From contig CM067370.1 of assembly GCA_034401795.1 (NCBI GenBank), positions 61,420,369 to 61,484,368 on the forward strand: a stretch of 64,000 nt of DNA, written 5' to 3'. The translations under genes and the position numbers were made by a program. Within the stretch, counting starts at the first letter, position 1. Each line of letters opens with the position of its first letter. A model generated the notes under the pieces. The model saw only the letters and a program-made list of their open reading frames with translations. It made no database searches and was not told the DNA's origin. The DNA comes from Chaetoderma sp. LZ-2023a (lineage: Eukaryota; Mollusca; Caudofoveata; Chaetodermatida; Chaetodermatidae). Positions 55,355-64,000 of the stretch are shown piece after piece.

Positions 55355-56672
55355 TTTGGTTCACATATTTATAAATGTAGTTCCTCTCAATTTCTGCTAA
55401 ATTTGATTTATGATTACATGATTTTGGTAATCAGTTTTGAATACAAATGGCCTAATTGTTTAATGTTCAAAAGTGAGACAAATCTTTACAGCAATAGTTC
55501 TAGTAACACATGCTTAACTCCCTTGAAATAACAACACATTTTAACTTATTTACAGCAAAGTATAATGATACCAATTTCAAATTAGTCCAAGCCGAAATTA
55601 ACACCATTATTATGACAATACAAGCAGTTTTCTCAAGAACCAAACCATTGAATTTTCCTAAGTACTTTACTATCATGTACTTTAAGAGATTTAGTAGTAA
55701 CTAAACAATAGTCATTTTCTATGATATTACAAATTGTGCAAGCTCTCTCAACTTTGTCATTTGAAAACAGCCGAGATCTCCAGGATCTTGGTACTGGGCC
55801 GTTTTTGTCTTTAGGGTTATAAAACCTCAATGTTTTGCGTCCGGAAATGTCATCACGTAAAATAGCATCTTCTGTGCTGGAGAACATCGACGTTTTTCTG
55901 GTTGTTTAGATCTTTAATAAAATTTATTGAAATATCAGTCCGGCTAAGGTTAGGCAGTTTTAACGGTGGCCATAAGCTACCGACTTGCCTAACTCTGGAT
56001 ATTTTTCAGCAATATTTTTCCGACTTCGCAAGTTGCGTCAAATTCATCCTAACGAGCTAGGAACTACGGATTAAAATTGGGGAACTTGGATTTTCCATTG
56101 ATTTTTCTTAGTCAGAGAAGTTTTGATCCAGTTTCTGAATTTTGCTATTTGCGTAACTTGTTTTTCAGATCATTTTTATACAGTTGAGGATATTGTACAA
56201 AGGATGGATTAGAAATTAGCTATGAATACTGTATATGTTTTAATTTTCAGGAAAATATTTATTGTGCATAAATATTATGTTTTTCATTTGACATTGACAA
56301 ATGGACAAATTATATTTTATTATTTGCTTTTATTTGCTTTATGTTTCTTCTGATCTACCTAGACAAAAACTTTTTGCATTTTATCAGAAAAATATAAAAA
56401 TTAATTTTAAGGTTCACGTGAATCAATAAATAGTGGAATTCCACTTAAAGTATTAACCTCTCAAAAAAAAAAATCTTATTTCTTTAAATTTAAGCCTAAA
56501 CCATTTAAATTTTATTTGGGGCTAATTTAGCTTAAATAAACTGAATACGTTTATAAGTAGTCCCAAACATTGATAGGAAGTTCTACTTGTATTGAAAGGG
56601 AAAATTTCTCATTCCCCCATTTAATTTCTGTCTTTGAAAATATAAGGCGAAATTTTTTTTGGGTGGGGGCAT
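55355..56672. other. Non-coding 1.3 kb, AT-rich
   Basis: No gene or repeat recognised; a minus-strand 84-codon frame (55887-55633) has no motif I can name. Confidence 0.4.
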
Positions 56673-57836
56673 GTGACGACTATTGCTATCATATGATCGT
56701 GAGATCATACATAGCAATCGTATTTCCATACAAACACTTTAGCTTATGCCATCCGCAACGTGTTTGGACTCCAAATCTGCTAAAATATAAGTAGACATAT
56801 TATCATCCAGTATTGCTCGCTTTCTTGTCAATATCATGAAATGAATTACTTCATGTCAAGTATAAAAACGTAAGGGATATTCGTAATCAAGATTTACACT
56901 CATATAATTTGATAACACTTAATAATTAGATAATTGTAATTGTTTAATATGATTATGTTATAATCAATATAGATTTCATTATTTATAATAGGTATGGAGT
57001 CTATGTTGATTATTTTATTAATTATGTTAGGGGTTATTATACGACATGCAGTACCACATCCGCGTGATCCAGACGGATCACAATGCATTGTATGTGTGTC
57101 TGTGTGTTTAACACTGCCTCGGCGGGCATTCGGTGGTTGGCCTTCGCGAGAGATAATTGCGCCTTTGCGAAATTGTGATGTATGCAGCCATTGTCTCACG
57201 TGTGTATAATACAATGCCGGCCATATACACCGGCATGGCTGTGAGAATGAAGTTGTAAATGTTGATGTTTATATAATAAAGTGTGCTTATCATTCATATA
57301 AGCAGTCATCATACAGAATCATAGATAAGTATGGGCGCCATCTCAGTCTTTAGGCCCATCAACAGTTAGGCAATCTTCAGAACATTTAGAGTTCATGCAT
57401 CTCTGGTCAAAACAAGGTTAGGCCAGTTGTCAAAATATGAACTTTCATACAGAAATCACTCCATGACTTTGGGCCATCATAATCATCGACCGCGTGTGAT
57501 GTCATTCTTCATGCGATAACCGTCTCCAGCTCCTGGTCGCCATTATCCGTTTCCAGGTCTCCAGCTCCTGGTACTATTATCCGTAGCCAGGTTTCCGACT
57601 CCTGCTACCATTATCCGTAGCCAGCTCCTGGTCGCCATTGCTCATAGCCAGGTCTGCAGCTCCTGGTCATCGTTATCTGTCGCCAGGTATCCAGCTCATG
57701 GTTAACGTAGTTGTGGGCCAGATCGCCAGCTTCTGACCATTCGCAGATCAATCATGACCTTAACTTCTGGTGGCTCGTGGCCAGTCATATGCAGCCTTTC
57801 AGATCCACCTGCATTGCAAGATAAATTTTGATCATT
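56673..57836. repeat. Non-coding 1.2-kb dispersed repeat, copy 2 (without insertions)
   Basis: Same element as 42869-44785. It lacks both the SINE (site near 56768: AAATCTGCTAAAATATAAG) and the TGTAG element (site near 57150), so it shows the empty sites. Its minisatellite at about 57526-57702 is shorter. Confidence 0.9.
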
Positions 57837-59212
57837 TATATTATTTGTGTTGCGCGTTTGTCTGGGTGCACCCACATCTATCCATCATCCTCAATGCAAT
57901 ATCAGAACCCGTATTGTGATCGTCTTCGTCATCGGGACCCTTTCGTCTTCAAGCCACAAAGAAATGACTGTTTCCATCGGGTATTTATAACAAATATACT
58001 ACATTCAGGTGGTATATTATTGATTTATTATATTTCAATTCTATATTGATTGTTGCTATAATTATTATCACGTCAATCAGTTTAATATTTCAAATTTAGA
58101 TTACGAACCAAGAACCATTAATCCTAAATTATAATTGACATAAAATAATACATGCTGCCATAAAGTTAAGAGATTATCCAATGGTCCGTATCCATCCCAG
58201 GCTCTAAATGATTCATAGTCAATATGGGTCTACGTTGACAAGATCGAACTTGGATAGGGGATGTACCTGGATCTCATCATCCATTAATTAGGAGCATTTA
58301 TGATTCTGAGGTAAATTGAATCGTCTGATATTCTTTGAGGATTGATATAAGTGACATCGGGTAGAAAAATCGATTTGATGTGATTAACATCAAAACTCAA
58401 AGAACAAACAGGGATTGGATCAGCCAGGATCAGTCTGCTATTGATTGATAATGGTTGTTTCGATCTATTTGTGATTTCGTCAGCATAGGGTTCTTGTTTC
58501 GTTCAAACTAGTTTATAAATATTCAAAGTAAGATAACGTCGATAGAGGGATTCAGCAGTTACTGATTCTGAAACCCTGGTTCAATAGAACCATTTATCTC
58601 CATATAATACATCATTTATAACAGTTGTTTCAATCATGCAGTACTGATTTAAATTACATAACAAATCGCAGAAAGCAAGCAAGAATGAATGAATACTAAT
58701 TTATCAAATCTGTCTTTGTTTACTTTCCTCTTAATTATACTATCTTCTGAATCAATAGGCTAAAGTTCAAATGCGAATGTAGATCACTCTTCCATACGTC
58801 GAGCCAAGATAAAGAAGTGTTGGAATTTACATCAAATCGGTCCTATAAGCTTTCCTTCGAATAAAAGGGTTAACCATTCATAATGGAAATCATTTAGTTA
58901 CCCCTAGACATCTATTTTATCATTTCCATTTTGGGTTAAGTGTTTTGGCAATAAAATATCGGGTCATCATTCGATCAATGACGTCATAATCATTACCAAG
59001 GTTTGTCTTTTGATAAAACGTATCAGTATTTCTCAACGCACAGTAATCTGACCCACGCCAACGAAACGTAACTCCCTTACAAAACCTATAGAATGATGAA
59101 TAGACATTCTACGTAGCTTCTAAAAATAAAAGCTACGATATAAAATATATATACATCTGCACCGTCCCAGCAAATTGGCTGGGGCTGCTCAGATTTTTGA
59201 TAATACGTTATA
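57837..59212. other. Non-coding 1.4 kb
   Basis: No gene recognised. Contains one TGACGTCATAATCATTA phrase at about 58979 shared with the 31-kb and 45-49-kb repeats. Confidence 0.4.
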
Positions 59213-60873
59213 TACACCTGTGCAAAAGTTAAGCACCAGCAAAAACAATAGAACGTAGAAACATGATGGTACAACTAGGCTGCCATACCTTTTGTCCCCG
59301 CGTTAGCTGACATAATTCCAAGTACGAAATGCACATGCATGCATGACTTCACGCCGCTTGATGTCCGTGCGTGGCGGGAAACAGCACACGTGTTCAGTTA
59401 TGTAAAAGTCCAGTTTGAGGTGTAGAACATTACATACAGATTTAGGCGACAAGATTAGGAATTTTGTGTTCATGACCGTGGTTTATTTGTACAGAGAGAA
59501 TTAGCTCTTGATTGTGAACCGCTATGGGAAGACGGAGGTTAAGTGATCGTGTGAAATGGCAAATCATAGGCATGCATACCACTGGTATGTCATGCAGAGA
59601 GATTGGCAGACAGCTGAACATTAACCATACTGTAATCAGTCGTTTGATTGCAAAACATGGGCAAACTAACGAGGTGAAGGGCAGGCCTAGATCTGGAAGA
59701 CCGAAGAAGACTACTGCCCGTGATGATCGAGCCCTAGTACGCCTTGTTAGGAGATCTCCATTCACCAACAGCAGAGTGCTCAGCCAGCAATGGGAAACGC
59801 GCAATAGAGTGTCAATGTCTACCGTCAAAAGGAGACTGTATGCTGCTGGCATGAAAGCTAGGAGACCTGTCAGACGTCCTCTCCTCACTGCACACCACAA
59901 AGAGGAGCGTCTGAGGTGGTGCAACGAAAGAAGACACTGGAACATGAGATCCTGGAGACGGGTACACTGGTCCGATGAAAGTCGGTTCCTGCTTCATGCC
60001 ACAGATGGTCGAACTCGTGTATGGAGGTCCAGACGCACGGCGTACGACCAACGTAACATCATGGAAGAAGTTCCATTTGGTGGAGGTTCCGTTATGATAT
60101 GGGGGTGCATCTCATTTGATTGTAAGCTGGATCTGTTGACTGTACCTGGAACACTAAATGGACAAAGATATCAAGATTCCATACTGGATAGAGTTGTGTT
60201 CCCTCATTTTGTAAATCATGCACCTGGAACCCACCCTATATTCATGGATGACAACGCCCGACCACATCGTGCTAGAGCTGTGCATGAATACCTCCGCCAG
60301 AATGCCATCGAAACCCTACCATGGCCAGCAAGGAGCCCTGACATGAACCCTATTGAGCATATCTGGGACATTCTGGGAAACATGGTGAGAAGGAGGGATC
60401 CTCCTGTGCAGAACCTACAGGAATTAACAGACGCACTCCATCTTGAATGGCAACGAATACCACAATGGCGTATCAGTCGGTTGGTGACCAGCATGAGACG
60501 TCGTGTCCAGGCCGTCATCCAGGCACAAGGTGGATATACCCGGTATTAATAATGACAGTCTCAAACTCGTGCACAGATGTTAAACTTCGTTTTCAGACAC
60601 TATTAATGACAATCTAACCACGTGTGTCAACTGTAGGGCAATAGTTGTCAGTTGTGTCAACGTAACCATATTCAGGCCTCGTTTTCAAGTTCAAACAAAA
60701 ACATACAGTGTTTCCCCACCATCATAATCAGCATTCCTCTAGTTGCATTATTACCTCTTGCACTAAGATGGATGGGTACATAAATGTTTATGCTATTGCT
60801 TTCTTCATAGCACATGAATATACCCTCGCATGTGCGTAAAAATAGGGTGGTGCTTAACTTTTGCACAGGTGTA
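59213..60873 (+). mobile_element. Tc1/mariner transposon copy 3, complete
   Basis: Both inverted repeats are complete (TACACCTGTGCAAAAGTTAA...), flanked by TA at 59211-59212 and 60874-60875. Length 1,661 bp. Between the termini and the gene on each side lie about 310 bases shared with copies 1 and 2. It has all parts needed for movement. Confidence 0.97.
59524..60549 (+). CDS. Tc1 transposase, intact 341 residues
   Basis: Uninterrupted frame starting MGRRRLSDRVKWQIIGMHTT. N-terminal paired-like helix-turn-helix DNA-binding region, GRPKKTT hook, and the DDE catalytic core: Asp in WSDESRF, Asp in FMDDNARPH, Glu in NPIEHIWD, with 34 residues between the last two. Differences from copy 2 are few (for example Gly for Ala at residue 2, Gly for Asp near residue 54, and Phe for Val near residue 222). 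It lies in the only copy with both termini intact, so it is the best candidate for an active element here. Confidence 0.96.
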   Translation: MGRRRLSDRVKWQIIGMHTTGMSCREIGRQLNINHTVISRLIAKHGQTNEVKGRPRSGRPKKTTARDDRALVRLVRRSPFTNSRVLSQQWETRNRVSMSTVKRRLYAAGMKARRPVRRPLLTAHHKEERLRWCNERRHWNMRSWRRVHWSDESRFLLHATDGRTRVWRSRRTAYDQRNIMEEVPFGGGSVMIWGCISFDCKLDLLTVPGTLNGQRYQDSILDRVVFPHFVNHAPGTHPIFMDDNARPHRARAVHEYLRQNAIETLPWPARSPDMNPIEHIWDILGNMVRRRDPPVQNLQELTDALHLEWQRIPQWRISRLVTSMRRRVQAVIQAQGGYTRY

Positions 60874-60875
60874 TA

Positions 60876-61189
60876 TATATGTTTTATTATTATTATTTTA
60901 AGTCTTCCTTAAAACGAAGACTGATGTCATAGGGACGGCGAGAGCCATTCGTGGAGCTCCTAAAAAGAGCCACAGTTTATAATTAAGGGGCATTGGAGCC
61001 GGGACGTCTTCGGCATTACCCACCACTGAAAGAAGCAAACCTTTGTTAGCCGTTAAGATCGCATGTTATACAAAATAAAGTACGAAAATCACACACAAAA
61101 ATAAAAAGATCCAGGGCCTAAAAAACCTGGGCCAAAAATGAAAACGTATACCAACCCAGCCCCGCGCTGTGTGTGCGTGCGTGTGTGTG
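60876..61189. other. Non-coding spacer with TG-rich end
   Basis: A short stretch at about 60905-61020 has the look of a dispersed repeat; a (TG)n-like run (61170-61189) abuts the TGTAG element. No gene. Confidence 0.4.
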
Positions 61190-61963
61190 TGTAGCGGTTC
61201 GCTGAGTCGGGTACGAACCGGCCCGGGTCAGCTGGGTACGAAACGGCCCGGTCTGAGATGCGCCAACCTTGCTCCCGTCGGTTATATAGATCAGCGCGTG
61301 TAGCCACAGAAAAGAGAGCTATGGGGAATGGCATTCTTATGTATTATTATAGTTGCCTGGGGACTCCTTAATACTAGACCTGTTTCATCAATATTGGGCC
61401 AACGGGGGCGGGGTTTGGAGCTGGGGATGCTGGGATAGCGTTTTCTTAGCAACCAGTATCGTTCCATATAGAATAGTTTCTGTTTTAAAGTGCTCTAACA
61501 GAGAGCTATCAGCACATGCACGATCAGCACATGTGCAATGGCAATCTAACCAAGTTAGAAAGAAGGAATAAGGCCAATTCTTATGTGTCTGATGTCTCTG
61601 CCAGTCCTGGACAGATTTCAATTCTGTAGAGAGATTCGTTTCTCTTAACGAATCCTGGTGTCGATTCACATCAAGATGGATAGAAAGGACCCAGTATTAA
61701 GGATTCCCCAAAATACAGGCACCTATATACATAAGAATGTCATCCCACACACTGTCAGTGGAGCGAAATTATGCTATCTCTTAGTGGCGCACATGTGCAG
61801 TAGGCGCTTTTACGGACTCTTATCATTCTACGCTCTCTGTATTGTGGCTACACGTGATGGCCTATAAGACCAACAGGGGCGTGGCTTGGAGCATCTCAGA
61901 CTGGACCGTTTCGTACCCGGTTAACCTGGGTCGCTCGTACCCGACTGAGCAATCCACGCTACA
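61190..61963. mobile_element. 774-bp TGTAG element with roughly 80-bp inverted ends
   Basis: Left end TGTAGCGGTTCGCTGAGTCG and inverted right end TGTAGCGTGGATTGCTCAGT continue to match for about 80 bases (GTCGGGTACGA, GGGTACGAAACGG, TCTGAGATGC). Subterminal GGGTACGA units recur twice in each arm, as GGGTACG/CGTACCC do in the other TGTAG elements. No coding frame and no obvious target duplication (GTGT and TTTC). It is a non-autonomous DNA element; TGTAG ends suggest the same family or superfamily as 14889-18818. Confidence 0.75.
61425..61515. repeat. 90-bp repeat shared with 63606-63690
   Basis: The phrases AGCGTTTTCTTAGCAA, TTCCATATAGAATAGTT and GCTCTAACAGAG occur in the same order at 61436-61505 and 63622-63690. 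This suggests that fragments of a related non-autonomous element lie at the right edge of the window. Confidence 0.75.
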
Positions 61964-63230
61964 TTTCACATAAACACACTAACTGGTCTGAGGAGTAAAT
62001 TTGTGGAATATTTAACAGTGAACATGTATTTCTCTTTTTGTTCACCTCATGCCATCATGCTAGGACGCAATGACCTTTTAAGTTTATGAACTTGAGTTTG
62101 ATTTATTACAAGTAAAACTGAAAACTCTGGCTTTTTCTGCCTAGCAGACAATTTCCTTGCGAGAGCTGTCAATGTTCCTGGTATCCTGTCAGTTTATTAC
62201 ATGACTTACTCGACGTAACCCTGGTTAACTCGAGTACGTACCCTATTAACTATTTTAGCCATTTAGGCGCAGTGTCTCTTCATGATTACCACAAAAATCT
62301 GGCTCTGCAAAGCAGATATATATCTACTGGTAATTGGAATCCCTAACGAGCGTGTTCTTACATGCAATTCCAAAATCAGACAACACAAAATTACCAGGAT
62401 ACCTTGGGTGCACATATTGAAATGGCAGGTTTTTCCTGATCTGAACACGAAACTGAACCATGGTTGGATTTTACAGTTCACAAATTATACACATTTGTTA
62501 TTAGTGTAGAGCAATTTGTGTACACTATTTACATATCTTGTATTGTTCTAGTACATTGTCTCATAGATGTAGGTCTTGGACTTCACTACATCAGTGACAG
62601 CAATAACCTTTGTAGTCACGTTGTTCAATACCAGTATTGTTTGTGATAGTGCGGCGCCCGATGTAGGTAGTGTGAGAAGCAGACATAATTTGCTCCTGTT
62701 TGAACCAGAGCTTTGTCGAAGTCAAGTAGTTCTCAGCACCATCTGAGGAGAGAGTCAGAGCAAGAAAGTCAGCACAGAAATACATCCGGAAGCGAGACGG
62801 AGGGAGCTGTGCCTGCCGGAAGTACAAGACTGAGGCAGCATAGATCAGCACAAAACAGCATCAGGGCTAAGATGCTGATACAGAACCTAGTCATGATCCA
62901 CTTCACAGCAGATGTCACAGTGGATGAGATAGTAACACCTCGACAGCTCCTGAACATAGGCGAGGTAACGTAGAGTGGCGGAAGTGAATGCAGTGACAAA
63001 CAGATGACGGCATCAGCACCAGCCATCGTCATCTGAAGACAGCAACAACGCCGAGCAACCCAAGCCAGAGAGCAGCCCCACTAGTGCTATGAGTGTCCAT
63101 TTACACAGGTATCACACCAACACTCGTGATGTTAACAGCAGACTCAGTGTGGTAGTGTCCTATGTGACAGTAGTGCCTCGCACGTGAATAGAGCCACCAA
63201 TTGGGAGCGCCGACAGCCCACTGAGGCCAT
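61964..63230. other. Non-coding 1.3 kb
   Basis: No gene recognised. Short overlapping frames near 62713-62973 are Ser/Glu/Arg-rich and could be decayed 5' sequence of the gag remnant that follows. Confidence 0.4.
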
Positions 63231-63475
63231 GTTACCGCCAGAGTATGATTTCACCACCCCTTGGAAAAACTACATCTGCCAATTAAATATGATTGCTGAA
63301 CGCCTTGGGGAATGCAGGGGAAGGAACATATTGTGTGGCTCTACTGAAAGATAACGGCTTCCAGGTGCTGACGGGCATGCAATGGGTGGAGGTGCCATCA
63401 TTTAGGCGATTGGCCCATGTGTTGAAATAAAGGTTTGCCGACACAGCGGAGGCAGAAACGTCATATATTACATAA
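63231..63475 (+). pseudogene. Gypsy-type Gag remnant
   Basis: LPPEYDFTTPWKNYICQLNMIAE starts the capsid-type region; a frame shift follows, after which the wording ALGNAGEGTYCVALLKDNG and a later RFADTAEAET fit the standard gypsy Gag order. Stops and a shift show it is dead. Only about 80 residues are recognisable; identification is from spacing and residue style. Confidence 0.5.
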
Positions 63476-64000
63476 AAGTCTATGTCTTAAGCTGTAGGAG
63501 GTGACTCGAGATAACACGAAACATGTTTTTAATCTGTGACGTAATTGCACACGAAACAACATCATACGTCACGGAGGCATGTATTACGTCATACGCGTAT
63601 CGCGCAAAGGATGCTGGTACAGCGTTTTCTTAGCAAACATTATCATTCCATATAGAATAGTTCTGTTATAGAGCGCTCTAACAGAGCGACTTATTGAAAC
63701 TATAGTTTACACCTCCTATGGAACATAAGGCTGGTCTATTCATTCTTAGATGTCATTCTAAAAGTATATGAAAACCCTGGAGGAAAAATTATTATATTTG
63801 ATACGTTTTCCAGTACTAAAATGAGACCTGATTTTGTTTAAATATAGGCCCCTAATTTTGATTTGATTTTTTTCTGTGATGGAATTTATTTTACAAAAAT
63901 TGCTGAGCACGTGCTGGAAATATTCAAATATCCAAGCAGATGCTAATGTAAAATTACCATGGAGTTGAAGGACCTATCATTGTTCATTGCTCATGTTGCT
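63476..64000. other. Non-coding right edge
   Basis: Contains the second copy of the AGCGTTTTCTTAGCAA repeat at 63606-63690 and AT-rich sequence; no gene seen. Confidence 0.45.

Overview
The window looks like a transposable-element-rich stretch of an animal nuclear genome, most likely a marine invertebrate. It holds non-LTR retrotransposons of several lineages, Tc1 and PIF/Harbinger DNA transposons with spliced genes, a Polinton/Maverick, SINEs, Ty3/gypsy gag remnants, and long AT-rich, microsatellite-laden non-coding stretches. The species cannot be fixed from sequence alone. No host protein-coding gene, rRNA, tRNA or CRISPR array could be supported.

Layout. 1-3357: a CR1-like LINE with an intact reading frame, cut by the left edge. 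3895-9183: a nest of LINEs, in which a plus-strand LINE is split by a minus-strand LINE and two minus-strand CR1-like copies. 9184-9263: a perfect 80-bp palindrome at the LINE/Polinton junction. 9264 to about 23640: a decayed Polinton with an unknown heptad-tailed gene, a capsid-like gene, two small membrane-protein genes, integrase, a long SAP-domain DNA polymerase B and a 47-residue Cys/His protein. A short TTTAA/TATATA module precedes every Polinton gene. The polymerase gene is split by a 3.93-kb TGTAG-ended element (14889-18818) with a 512-bp tandem duplication, and Tc1 copy 1 sits at 21761-23420. 23798-25517: a relative of the TGTAG element. 25934-33910: LINE fragments and Tc1 copy 2. 34165-34490: TAC/CTG microsatellites around a foldback. 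36321-41195: a PIF/Harbinger element with recognisable inverted termini and both genes in convergent two-exon form. 41543-42448: a LINE fragment. 42869-44785 and 56673-57836: two copies of a non-coding repeat, the first carrying a SINE and a small TGTAG element that the second lacks. 45-51 kb: a mosaic of hairpin repeats and degenerate satellites. 52768-54075: gypsy gag with zinc knuckles. 59213-60873: Tc1 copy 3, complete. 61190-61963: a TGTAG-ended element with long inverted repeats. 63231-63475: another gag remnant.

Most genes are in decay. Exceptions are the two intact 341-residue Tc1 transposases, the CR1-like ORF at the left edge and the Harbinger Myb/SANT gene. The Tc1 copies are almost identical and point to very recent mobility. 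The Polinton genes formed a self-replicating, self-integrating unit (protein-primed type polymerase plus retroviral-type integrase and capsid-like proteins) that is now broken by nonsense codons, frameshifts and nested insertions.
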